Assembly (NCBI RefSeq): GCF_965363235.1
Contig: NC_134844.1
Location: 76,749,497-76,813,496 of the forward strand
Source of the DNA: Mytilus galloprovincialis
Lineage: Eukaryota; Mollusca; Bivalvia; Mytilida; Mytilidae
Length of the DNA: 64,000 nucleotides
Direction: 5' to 3'
Below, piece after piece: positions 47,201 to 59,998 of the stretch. The notes below the pieces were generated by a model that was given only the letters and a program-made list of their open reading frames with translations, had not been told where the DNA came from and did no database searches. Both the position numbers and the translations under genes were made by a program. Within the stretch, counting starts at the first letter, position 1, and the number at the start of each line of letters is the position of its first letter.

Positions 47201-50200
47201 TACACAAATTCAATGAATTTATTTCACTATGTATACATTATGATATTTCATTAAAAGTAAAAAGAAGTAGTTGTAAACACATATGACTTATCACTAAAGG
47301 GTTTGTTAATGGAACAGTATGAAAACAAAAATTTAATGTGAGAAACTTGTTGGTATACGTAAGTCGATATTCAATAATTAATTTAAGTATGTTGGAAAAG
47401 GCTATTCCAGAAAAATCCTTATTGTTAAGTCCGATTATAAAAGTTCAATACACCACTTACACTCTTGTTTCAGTTATATCCCATACTAGCCCTTCAACCT
47501 CTTCCTCAGTGAAGATAAAATTCATAACCTTATTCTGGAATAGCTCTTGGAATTATATCAGTAGAAACTTTATATGTTATCATTTATATAGTTATGTCTT
47601 TGCATTTAAAGTAAATGCTTATGCATCACATTTAAAAATGCAATAGACAGTGTGGCTTACATTTGACCATATTTTATTGCAGTAAGATTAGGACAGTTCC
47701 AAAATAAAATAACACACATGGGGCATGGAAGGCAGACCTCACACCATTATATGAAATTTTCATTTTACAAAAGATTTTGCTAAATTGATTTTTTTTAGTA
47801 ATTTTAGTGCCTTCCAACCCCCTACTACAGTTAATTTTGGAACAGTCCTATATAAGTTGGTATATATCATATATTATCATAATTGAATGATGGGTGTATT
47901 TTCCAAATGAAAGTGATGTGGCACAATTCTAAGCAAGAATCGCACCATATGATCACCATATTTAAAATGTGCTACATGTATTTCACTTGCATTTATATGG
48001 TTTAAAACCTACTTCAACATCAGCTTACTTATGTTTACAAGTAAAATGATTATGCTTGGCAAAGGACAGGCTGCTAATTTGTCAACCTTCTTTATTATCA
48101 TTCAATGTAATGTTAAGTACAATTCTGTCACAGAAATATTCGTAAACTTGGGTATTACATCAAAATTACATTCAGAATGAACTGATGTATTAAGATGTAA
48201 ACCCAGATTATAATTTTGGCTAACCTATTCTTAATATCTGTATAGGTGTTTAATTCATTCTAAATTGCATAATTCAGTACAAATAAAGGCAACAGTAGTA
48301 TACTGCTGTTCAAACCAGTCATAGAACAGAATTTTCTGAAAAATGAGAAAAAAAGAGTTCTGTATGGTTGCTTATTATTGTAAATTCAGAACTAAATGCA
48401 TGCATGCATTTTATGTGAGTTCCTGAAAAATTTCAAACTCTCTTACTAAATTTATTTATATTGTTTTGAAGAACAGTACATGTAGAATTTAGTCAATACA
48501 GTGTTTTATAAAATTTCAACAATAACTTGTAAGTTTGCGATATGTGTCTTATGAAAATGTTAGACTTCTTGACATATTTCATATTCAAAGAAAATGTTAT
48601 GCTAGAATAAAAAATAATACAGATTCTAAATTGGAAATGCATACCTATAATTGTATTGGTATAATTATATTAACAAGACCATTAGTTTGTGTATTATAAA
48701 ATAACATAATTATAAGATAATTCCAATGTTGTTGAAATATATGCATGCTTGTGCTTTAATTAATAGGCATATTTCATGATTGTGTGAAGTCTTTAAAAAC
48801 CTTAAAATGTGATAGCTTCTCAGTACTAGGTGACAGTCAAATACTATTGACATCTCTTGTTAAAAAATTGTTTGTTTATGACGGTAAGTAGTACCCAAAA
48901 TTTGTTTATATTAGTACTTTGAAAAATGCTATACCTCCACTATGATTGTTTTATCATGATACAGAATCCATGATGTTCCTTAAAGTGACATGTTTATGTA
49001 CCAATTGATATATTGAAATGTTGTATAACACAAAAGTCGAAATACTCCATATGTGTAGTCCCTAAAGTAACATCTTGTAAAATGTGTTTAGGGATCAGAA
49101 ACTGAATGCATGTTTTAGATATTCATGTTTTGAGGGCAATAAAATTGTAAGGGAATACTTGTGATCCTGAAACATAAGTTTTAACAGAATAGTTCAATGT
49201 ATGATGCACGGAGAACTTGTCAGAAATACATGGAAATAACTTATTGATATGCCTATAATATGAAATTAACACACATTCAAGTTTTACAGTTACTTTTGTG
49301 AAAGTTTCCTATGTGGTGATGTATTTGATTCAATCACATATGTATTGTAATACTGCTTGTTTAAAAAATCAAAAAATGTTGTTAAAATTTAGGTTGATTG
49401 GGACTTATTTCATATAAAATCACCTAAACTTGTACGATTTATGTAATCATGGAACACATTTTCAAAGTTAATAGGAATATGTTTTCAATATTGATTTTAT
49501 GTCATCCATGATTTCACTCAGCTGCCCACAGTATTCTGCAATCTATGACTTAATTTTTTTTATTTTGTTAAGTTTATATTATTCCTTGTAGAAAGTTGCA
49601 TAAGTGAACATGCAATATTTAAGAGTCTAGTCCTTAAAAAAATCCATGCTATTTTAAGATTACGATATTCATGCCCATTTAAAAGGCTCAATCGAACCAT
49701 GGGCAATCTGAAATATACATGACATTGAAATTTATACTTTGATTGTAATGGTAAAGTATGCAATAGATTTAGGGGGAAAATGTGTGTGAATAGGTTATAA
49801 AAGGAGAGAGAATGGTATTTTTTTTAACAAAGGAGAAAGAAAAGTTATGGAGAAAGAGTAAGTGAAAAACAGTATTATTGATATTTTTAATATTTTGTTT
49901 TCATGACAGAAAAATAAACTTAATTTGGCATTTCATTTGGTGGCACTTAACTTAACTTGATTTGACATTTTAGATTACCAAGTGTAGAATAAAAATATAT
50001 ACATTTATTCAAAGAGGATTGATTGCTGTAAAGTGTAATTCTATATTGAGAAAAACTTGTGAATAATAGAGAGCTTGTATTTCATAGAGAAAATCCAGTA
50101 GATTCTGCCACTGTTATTTTCTGCATGCTTCTTTTTTTCTTTGAATTTTTCAATTTTCCCAGAACATTATTTTTTATTTGTACATTTACATGGTAGTAGT

Positions 50201-51850
50201 TGTATTTAAACAAAGACTATTTTAGCAATCTCATATTAAACTCCCCCATGATATAATTTTGATTGTATGTAGTTCTGAATTACTTGTTATATTTTGAAAA
50301 ATCCATATACAATCATAAATATTATTTGGATATGAAGTTTTAATCATTTAGCTTAGAATTGTGTTAATAGTGGACTTAATTTCATCTTTATGATATGTGC
50401 AATGAAAGCAGGGAAGAGAGGAAGGTCATTCATGTGTTTCTTTACAAATGGAGCGAGAAACTAAACTTATTCAGTGTGCATTGATCAGAAAGTGAAAGCT
50501 TTTATATAAAATTCATTTTGCATTAAACATAGCAGTTTGTATGTAGAAAAAAATATGACAATGAAAAAATTAATTGCCATTTAAGAGCTAACCATTATAA
50601 TGGATTATAGGTATTGTTTAGGTAATTTTAATTAAATAAGTATAACTTTTTTACAAATGATGAAATTCTGAATATTATTTGAGTCTCTTTCTTCCTCTAA
50701 ATTGAAAAAAAAAACAATTCATGGCTAAAACCTTATGTGCATTTGACTTGATTTTAGATTATAATGCTTTGATGTTAACACATTGTGAAGTTCCTTATAA
50801 CATCTTATTTGTGATATAAGTATTTATGTGAGATTAGAGAGAGCCAAAACTGTATTAAGTGATGGTTGTAAAAACTATAATCCTTACTGCATATTATTAC
50901 AAATATCTAACACCAGTTTATTAGTGGAAACAATCATAATATTTTCACACCAGTTTGTAATTTAAGAATAGCATAATGTTTGATAGTTGTCCAGGAAAGA
51001 AATGTTTTATTTGTGAATTGAAATAATTGTGAGAGAGAGTTCAGTGATTCTTGGTTTGTGTGTAAGTGTGAATGTCCGTTGATAAGTTGAATTCATAACA
51101 TAGACAATATGTTCGTGGCTGGTATTTTGTTTTAGGGTTGTATAATATATCCATTAAAATACACTTAATAGACTCCAAAATTTCGTATAGGTATCTTATT
51201 TTAACTTTTTTTTGGGTTTTATTTTACAAATATAGTAGCATAAGAGTATAACACAAAAACTGATTTCCAAGTGCATTATTGTAAAAGTGAAGTTTGTAAT
51301 GCCGAAATCCAGAGGATGTAAGAAAAAACAAAAACACAAACCGTATTTACTTATTAGGAATGGAAAATCATTTAAAAATTAAACTTGCTATAGTTTTCAG
51401 TAATCTGGTAATATTACTAATAAATTAAAGAATACAGTAAGAGTTTAATGAAAATAATCTTTTAAAATCACAAAAAGTGTCCACTTTAACAAAAATTGTC
51501 AGTACATGTTAGTACATGCATTTGTATTTCCAGGATTTTGATCTGCACTTTATTTCTTGTTATTGATATCAGTTGTTTTGTGCTGTTTGCTTTAAAACAC
51601 TTGTAAATGATGTAACTTGAGTATAATTTTTTTTTCCAAATTTTTTATCAGCTTTATAACTACCATAAGGATAAAACTGATAGAGAAACTTAATCTTCCT
51701 CATGTATAAATAGGTTCTTCTTTATTTCCTCTGTTTAGTTCTGAAGGCTCTACAAATTATTGTATAGTTTGTTTGGTTATGTGCAGTTCTTGTCAATAAT
51801 TTCATCTTAGAGATACTCCCCTGATACTTGAGTCCTTTATAATGTTAATA
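44260..51850. other. Repeat-poor, gene-less AT-rich stretch downstream of CPSF6
   Basis: Very AT-rich with only one obvious repeat (46380-46500, related to a block at 26690-26840). No open frame with protein-like composition was found. It could be long 3' UTR, non-coding RNA or plain intergenic DNA. Confidence 0.5.
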
Positions 51851-51858
51851 ATATAGGG

Positions 51859-52148
51859 TTATTGCATGAATATTGGGGAATATTGTCCCGAGTAGAATTT
51901 TATATTGCACGAGCTTGCGAGTGCAATATATGTTCTACGAGGGAAAATATTCCCCAATATTCATGCAATAATCCTTTTATTGTATAGCAATATATTATTT
52001 GAAAGTAAAAAATTGGTTTAAACTAAGATTTAAACGTTGATGATGTCATGAATTTTGAAGATTTATTGCACTAGTGCAATATTAGAATTTATTGCACGCT
52101 AACTTTTGGTTACGTTCTGTGGGAAATATTATATTGCTATACAATAAT
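51859..52148. repeat. Nested palindromes
   Basis: Inner hairpin 51859-51971: TTATTGCATGAATATTGGGG against its inverted copy CCCCAATATTCATGCAATAA, with arms near 50 bp. Outer pair: TTATTGTATAGCAATATA (51978) against TATTGCTATACAATAA (52131-52146). Confidence 0.8.
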
Positions 52149-52249
52149 ATTTGTTATTTCATAACACTTATGAAATTCACTTTGTATTTTATATTATTAT
52201 AAGAAATTCTTGTTAACATGTTAGGAAATTTATTATTAAAATGCTTTGA

Positions 52250-52330
52250 TATAAGAAGATGTGGTATGAGTGCCAATGAGACAACTTGCCATCCAAGTTA
52301 CAATTTATGAAAGCAAACCATTATAGTATG
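52250..52330 (+). repeat. SINE-like repeat, partial copy
   Basis: AGATGTGGTATGAGTGCCAA then GAGACAACTTGCCATCCAAG: family member, truncated. Confidence 0.7.
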
Positions 52331-55265
52331 CCTTTTACTGCTGTTCACATCTTTGCATAAAAAAATGTCAAATGGTTCAATGTTGCCCAATTTTTAAAAG
52401 GTAATTGGAGGATTCTTAGTATGCTAACCACCTCTGTATGTGGCATTTTTTTTCATCATTCCTACTGAAAGTCAGAAAATGATTCCAAAACAACCCTGAT
52501 TTATGCATGTATCATATTGAGTATTTATGACCATGATATTGAGTAATTTACTATTAGTTAATTGATGTTTAATGTGATACATAATTGAGATATCTTTATT
52601 CCAATGTTATCTTGTTTGACATTTGCGATTAAACCGTTTAAATGTATAAATATAATACTTAAGATATATTCCTGTTAAACAATATCTTTAGTATTAATTG
52701 TGGTTAAATGTATTCATTACCTAGCACATCAATCTTGCAATGTTTGAAATTAAAAAAATTACTTAAGTTTTTCAAGAGTCTTGGTTAAAACTAAGTTGAA
52801 CTAAATCTGAACAACATAGAAGAATTTATTTATTATAGCAAATTGGTACTTCTATATATATTTTGCCTGATTGCCACCCCTAAAATGTTAATCAAGTATA
52901 TACTATTTACTAGAGGGTGAAAAGGACTCAATGATATGCTCAGTATGTTTTAAAAGTATTTCTATTCGTAAATTTACGATTCAATCAGAAATTGTAAAAA
53001 GAGTAAAAATTAATGAAATTAGAAATCCGCCTTGTATAATGTATAACTGTAGTTGTGTAAGTAATACCTGATCATGCCAAACTAGCCTGATATGTTAATA
53101 AGGTTAAATACTTTTTCAAAAATAATGGCTTGATGAAAAGTTTCAAGTATTTCTTAATAATTTATAATGTTCTATTTAATTGCTATTTTATATATTTAAA
53201 GAGAGAAAACATATGAAATATAACCATGCCATTATTTTGGAAATTTATTAGTTGACTCATATGTTAATATGTCTTTAAATATATTATATGATTGTATAGC
53301 ATCATTATTCAAACAGGCTGCATTATGATTCAATCAATATGTCATCCTGGTTTTCAATATTATAGTTTTCTGTGCAATGTTATGTTATTGTTAGTCTTTT
53401 TGGTCATGGTGTTGACTTATAAAAGGGATTGTTTATTGCCCCCTCCCCCCCATCAGTGTCTTATCTTTTGAAAAAAAAAACATGTTATAAATTGACAACA
53501 AACAAGTAGACTTGTAAGTAATTATTGTTGATACTAAAATCTACTTTCAGAGTTTTGATCTTCCTCTATGATTTTTCAATTGCAAATTTGTCAAATTTTA
53601 ATGTCCTTGTCAGAAATTACCTGCACATACCTTTCAATTAAAATACAGATTTAAAAAGAAAAGGAACCATATTGACCACTATTGTCTATTGTCATAAAAC
53701 TTGACTTTGTTCTTATAAAAAAAATTGTGTTGTATCACCAAATCCAGCATTCTGATTGGTTGAATTCTGAGTCTTATTACAGTCTTATTACAGTAATTGT
53801 ACTCCAAAAATCCCCACAAGGCTAGATGTCCAATCGTTGATAATAAGATTTAAGAAAATAATTGAAATGAGTTTAAAAAAACAACAAAATAAATTGATAT
53901 GTAATCAATTGCAGCCAGATTAAATAATGATGATCATAACTTATGCTAAGTTTGTGTTGTGTAGTATTTATTATTTGTTAACCTATAGAATATTATTTTG
54001 TACATAAATGTGTTCTAGAGCTAATGTGGGTTTTTTTTCAGAGGGAAGGTAAAGTATAATTAATTATGGTATATATATTTATGGATTTTAAAAATGGCTC
54101 CTGTACTCTATTTGTAGGTAAAAAGACATGTACAAGGTTCATCCTTAATTATCAGATTATGTATGGTAATTTATTCTGCTTCGTGAAAGTGTTTATAAAA
54201 AAATTCTCAGACCTCTAGATGTTTTCATTGATGTATATAGCTAATTGTTTAGACATGTGACATTTGAACTAAAAGACATCATAGAATACACCACTCTCAT
54301 CGCATCATGTGAATCAACTCATCAACTCATCATAGATCATCTATTCAAAGACATACAGTGGAAAACAGAACAGATGAAAATCTACAAATGGAAAAGAAGA
54401 AGATATTCTGTTAGGAGTTACAACTTTATTCTGGATAAGTTTTACACAGGAAAAGAAGTGGATTTTAATTAAACGATTGGATATAAAATGAATTGCTACA
54501 TTGATTATGAATTCTGAAGAGTATTTAAACAAATTTTCTTTTCAGCATTTTACCCCATCAAGGAAAGATATTTTATTTTTTTTAACATCCATCAGAAATA
54601 AATGTAGTAAAACAATGACTTATTTATATGGAAAAGGTATACATGGTATAATATCTTCTTGGCTTAGGTCATTTCTGTCCCCTGTGGCTTCAGATCCGGA
54701 AAAAAGTTGTGATTCAGATTGTAGTTCAATTGTACATATGAACATTACACTTTTTAACACAGATGCCATTACTGCCTTTAAGATAGGCATATTACAACTT
54801 GACTTATTTATGGTTTGTGTGAATGATGCTTGTCTATCATTCAAAGTGAATGTTGAATGCCTGTAGGTATGATTTTGAATTGTTGCCAAGTATCACTTTA
54901 TTTGTTGTTGTCTCACAATTGTGGGTAGACATTGTCGGTGCCCTGTTCATGTGTCTACCTAATTAATCCATTGAGTATCACTACAATTTCCTACAGAAAT
55001 GAATTAAACCACGATGAATCAGTTCTCACTACTTAGTAGTTCATGTTGAGCAAATCGATGGATTTGATGAATATTTTGGGTTTCCAATACAAAAGCATGC
55101 ATTTTCATTGAAGGTGAAGATAATGAAAAAAATCTACAGAGCAAAAAAATGTAACAAGGTATTCTTTCAATTGTACAAAATATGTATTCCCCCAGATTTA
55201 TTGACAATTCCTGTTCTATTACAATATAAGTCTTAATAATAAACAAACACATGACAACCCAAACC
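52331..55265. other. No gene seen
   Basis: AT-rich. A 121-codon open frame at 54501-54866 and a 75-codon frame at 54245 show no motif. A repeat fragment related to 9860-10018 lies at 53690-53830. Confidence 0.45.
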
Positions 55266-56100
55266 ACACAATCAAGACATTTAGAAAAGAGTGGCGAAAG
55301 ATACCAGAGGGACAGTCAAACTCATAAATCGGAAATAACCTGAAAACGCCGTGGCTAAAAATGAAAAAGACAAACAATAGTATACATGACACAATATAGA
55401 AAACTAAAGAATAATCAACACGAACCCTACCAAAAACTAGGGATGATCTCAGGTGCTCTGGAAGGGTAAATAGTTATCAAAGGTCAGGGGTTTCATTATC
55501 TTTGATGTTGACCGGTACATTCCTATTTGTAGGTGGTACTTTTCAATGTATTCAATGAACATCTTATATAAAAATTCCTGAATTCAGGCGGTACTTATCA
55601 GTAGCACAGGAGGGTAAAAGTACTGGGTACCGCCTCCTAATGAATGGCCTGAAAGGTACCAGGATTATAATTTAGTACGCCAGACGCGCGTTTCATCTAC
55701 ATAAGACTCATCAGTGACGCTCATATCAAAATTTTTATAAAGCCAAACAAGAACAAAGTTGAAGAGCATTCAGGATCCAAAAAAGTTGTGCCAAATACGG
55801 CTAAGGTAATCTACGCCTGGGATAAAATCTATGCCTGGGATAAGAACATCCTTAGTTTTTTGAAAAATTCAAAGTTTTGTAAGCAGGTAATTTATAAAAA
55901 TGACCATATTATTGATATTCATGTCAACACCGAAGTGTTGACTACTGGGCTGGTGATACCCTCGTGGACGAAACGTCCACCAGCAGTGGCATCGACCCAG
56001 TGTTGTTAATAGTTAAGGGGTAAGCAACACGAACCCCACCAAAAACTAGGGGTGATCTTAGGTGCTCCGGAAGGGTAAGCAATAGAACCCCAAGTTACAT
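55266..56100 (+). repeat. Cluster of dispersed mussel repeats
   Basis: Includes GACGCGCGTTTCATCTACAT and ACTCATCAGTGACGCTC (55680-55730) and CATGTCAACACCGAAGTGTT plus GACGAAACGTCCACCAGCAG (55920-56000). The phrase ACCAAAAACTAGGG(A/G)TGATCT occurs twice (55430, 56038). The 55675-56000 block recurs inverted at 57940-58330. Confidence 0.7.
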
Positions 56101-56199
56101 TGTTTTCAACACCATAGATGTCCATACAATAAATGTAGAGCTATAAATTGATTACGTCTAACCCTGTTATGAATAAAGTGAAAAGAGACTAAATAAAGG

Positions 56200-56595
56200 T
56201 TATTCATAAATGACTAGATGTATTTTAAGAAGCCACACAAAAAAGTAATTGATTTGTAAAAGGCAATGAAACATGGCAGAACTGAAATGCCAGTCGCATT
56301 TTGAGACTGAACTATAGTGAATAAGTTTAACTTTTGATTCTTTTAAGTGCCTGTATTGGACGAAACTTTTACATCTTTTGTTTGATTCTATTGGCTTGTA
56401 GAGATGATTTTTATAGGTCAATGGCATTTTACAAGTCGAACTGATGAGCCTGTAGTCGAGCGTAGAGACGGGAGTGCTAGTTATGATGACGCCCATAGCT
56501 ACAACAATTATTATAATATTAACTGAAAGGACAAAGTAAACTTTTCTCAAAACTTGCCATCTGTAGCTTGTAACACTTGTAAAAAAAACCAACAC
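56200..56595 (-). other. Orphan 131-codon open frame with one predicted membrane segment
   Basis: Begins MLVFFTSVTSYRWQVLRKVY, followed by a hydrophobic stretch (VLSVNIIIIVVAMGVIITS) that looks like one membrane helix, then a basic tail. No family recognised. It sits between repeats and may be chance, or one exon of an unseen gene. Confidence 0.2.
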
Positions 56596-56812
56596 AAGAT
56601 CTGAAACTACTGGAATAGTGACATTTTACTAACCAGCAAACATGTGCGGCTGCCTGTCTTTAGGCTATTATTCAGTGGTTGTCGTTTGTTAATATATATT
56701 ATGTATTATTTTGTACATAAATGCATAAATCAAGCCGTTTTCCTGTTTGAATAATTTACATTTTTTATTTGGGGGACTTTTATAGCAGACTATTCCGTTA
56801 TGGTTTTACTTA

Positions 56813-56942
56813 AGAATTGAATGCTTCTTTTTGTAAATTTATTGGGGTGTAAAAGCGTTGACCGAGTCTAAAAATGTACGCACGGTCAACGCTTTTACAG
56901 CCCTATACAGTTACAAAAAGAAGCATGCAATACTTATAATTA
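56813..56942. repeat. Hairpin-forming inverted repeat
   Basis: ATGCTTCTTTTTGTAA and GTAAAAGCGTTGACCG, with inverted copies CGGTCAACGCTTTTAC and TTACAAAAAGAAGCAT, in mirror order around a ~20-bp loop. Confidence 0.8.
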
Positions 56943-57381
56943 CATTTTTTAGCTATGATCATGAAAACACGAATTTTAAATATTTTATTATTTAATTCAC
57001 CTGTGCACTTTATTGTTGGAGCACGTGTTACCATGAATGAAAAGTCGTATTGAGCAATGCAAATGTTACGGAATAACACGTTATGTGCAGTTAGCCAATC
57101 AGAATAAAATATTATAATGAAACATACATCTAATATAATTATTCATGGTTGTAGGCCGTTTGGTGTTATTTTTATATGTCATTTGTTGTGGTAAGATGGT
57201 CTCGGTAACATTCATGCCACAGCTTATTGTTATAAATTTAACTAAACTCAGTTTGGATACTATTCGTCAAAATATCACATAATTATGCTGCCTAATTATT
57301 GGCTCACTGTTCCAATTTAACGAAATGTTTCTGTTATACTTTATGGTAGCAATATATGATGTTGCGTCTACTGTTTTTTTT

Positions 57382-57836
57382 TTTATGCCCAACATAGAAG
57401 ATAGAAGAAGGGCATTTTGTTTTCCGGTCTGCCTCCGTTCATCTGATTTTCCCGGTTTAGGTTAAAGTTTTTGGTTGAGATAGTTTTTGATGAAGTGAAG
57501 TCCAATCAATTTTAAACTTAGTATGCATGTTAAGGTACCAATGATATAATCTTTCTAATTTGTATGCCAAATTAGATTTTTAACCCCAATTTCACGGTAC
57601 ACATAGAAAATGATAGTGCGAGTGTCAGGTTAAAGTTTTTGGTCCAGATAGTTTATTGATAAATTTGAAGTTCAATCAATTTAAAACTTAGTACACATGC
57701 TCCTTATGATATGATCTTTCTAATTTAATCGCCAAATTAGATTTTTTTTATCCCAATTTAATGGTTCACTGAACTGAGAAAATGATAGTGCGAGTGGGGC
57801 TTCTGTGTACTATGGACACAGTCTTCGTTTTATTTT
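57382..57836 (+). repeat. Dispersed repeat (second copy of the 31960 family)
   Basis: Same layout as 31960-32412 with two internal units, ending TATGGACACAGTCTTCGTTT. Confidence 0.8.
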
Positions 57837-57939
57837 GCAATATGCGCATTTTTGTCAACAGCATACTTTGGCACAATTTCTTGGAATATTGAGTCCTTTA
57901 AGGTTAACGTTATGCTTGTTTGACTTTCTAACTTTTTTG

Positions 57940-58335
57940 GTCTGAGCGTCACTGAAACGCACATCTACCGTATCAAGTTATAAGCCTGGTAACTATTGAC
58001 ATCACTGGCTTGATGCCACTGCTAGTGGACGTTTCGCCCCTGATAATATCACCAGCCCAGACAGTAGTCAGCACTTCGGTGTTGACATGAATATAAATTG
58101 TATGCTCATTTTTATACATCATCTGTTTTTAAAAATATGAATTACTAGTATCTGAAATACTGAGGATTTTCTTTTCCCAGGCATATATTACCTTCGCCGT
58201 ATTTGGCACTACTTTTTGGAACTCAGAGTACTCAATGCTGTTCAAATTTATACTTGTTTGTCTTTCTACTGTGTCACTGATGAGTCTTATGAAGACGAAA
58301 CTCGCGTCTGGGGTATCAAATTATAAGCTTGGTAC
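57940..58335 (-). repeat. Inverted partner of the 55675-56000 repeat
   Basis: Carries CTAGTGGACGTTTCG and AGCACTTCGGTGTTGACATG, then CTGATGAGTCTTATGAAGAC: the reverse complement order of 55675-56000. Confidence 0.75.
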
Positions 58336-59103
58336 CTTTGATAACTACCTCTAACAGTTTTTAAAATGTCCTTTTTCCATGCTGGCAAATAGAATTGAAA
58401 TGTATTAGGACATGCGTTTTCCTCGCTAGGTCTATTATTTTAGCTCAGCTGACCGAAATGCCAAGTGAGCTGTTCTCACCACTTTGCGTCCGTCGTTCTC
58501 TGTTAACTTTTACAAATCTTCTATGAAACTACTGGGCCAAATTTTACCAAACTTTGGCCGCCGATGACCCCGCCTGCTAACCAAGATGAATGAAATGGCT
58601 TCAGAATATATTTCTTAAAATTATAATAAATCGATAGAACCTATTAAAAAAATTAACCAAACAAGATCTACAAATAAGTCAACATCACTAAGAAAGGATA
58701 TTGAACTTAATCACTACGTATGTAACAATAGAGTACGTAGAATGATTATAGAAAAAAGCTTTAAAAAACTTTCCGAGGTAAAACCACAATATTGTCTGAT
58801 AGAATTACCAGCAATTTTAAAACATCTTTGTAAAATTAAAACATGTTGAAGCAAAGCCACAAGTTGCGTCTCGGTCAAATATAAATATCTTCAGAAAGCA
58901 AAGGATTTTTGGGATAAGAGTGTGACGCACATGCGGGATTCGAAGTGTAGACTAGCTAGTTATTATAAACTTGTTGGACTACTTAGACCTCTTGAACACC
59001 AATACTTCAGCCACTAGGTCATATGTCTAAAAAAAACAAACCAGCATATATAGAACACTGTCTTGAGTTCATCATCAAACGGTATGACCCCTAAATTGAA
59101 AAG

Positions 59104-59300
59104 TTTTTGTATACCCCATTTTTGTGCATTATGTTTTCTGGTCTGTGCGTCCGTTCGTCTGTCCCGCTTCAGGTTAAAGTTTTTGGTCAAGGTAGTTTTT
59201 GATTAAGTTGAAGTCCAATCAACTTGAAACTAAGTACACATATGTTCCCTAAGATATTACAAGTGGGCATCCGTTTAATAATGACACATTCTTGTTTTTT
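59104..59300 (+). repeat. Dispersed repeat (third, truncated copy of the 31960 family)
   Basis: Starts CATTATGTTTTCTGGTCTGT-like and keeps one unit only. Confidence 0.75.
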
Positions 59301-59998
59301 TATACTTTAGTATGAAGTGAAGCGTTATCTTGTGTTATACGCTTGTGGTAATTTTTACCTTTTGAATAATGTAGTAATATCTTAGACTACCTGTTTATTT
59401 TTTTTATCATTTGTGTGTGCTTCAAATGTATAACTACCAAGATAGTGAGATTATTGTTGACCTTTTCTATATTCGAGTGGTTAAGTTAAAAATTTAAACA
59501 AATATTGTTATATATGATGTAAATAAATCTTGATTATAGAGGTTAATACAAATAAAATAATTGCACACAAATTGACATTGGATAGCAATTAACCGTTGTC
59601 TAGTAAGATATGTGAGCGTCTAGTCATTGTTTAACAATAACTTAAAATGGTCCTTAAATTGTAAAAGACACATGGGCAGTTTAATGACAAAAAAATATAT
59701 AACTTAAAAAAATGACCACACGTTTGGTTCATTCACAAATAATTAAATTTTGGATGTAACTCGTCTTCTGATTGGCTGACGTCGTTTTGTTTATCTTATC
59801 ATACACAGATTTTTGTCATGTCACCATGACGTCATCAACGTTTTTTCATGATTTATACCGGTTTAAAATGCAATTTATCAACATACATGTATCAAAATAA
59901 AAAACGAATTTGTGCGAATTTATAACCACGAAAATAGGATATTATTTGTGTCTTTTAAATCAGTTTTGCTTTACATAATATAAAAACATAAAATACAG

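Noticed and set aside
54245..54866. Two open frames (75 and 121 codons) on the plus strand
   Set aside because: No motif, no family resemblance and no convincing splice sites in AT-rich DNA; likely chance.
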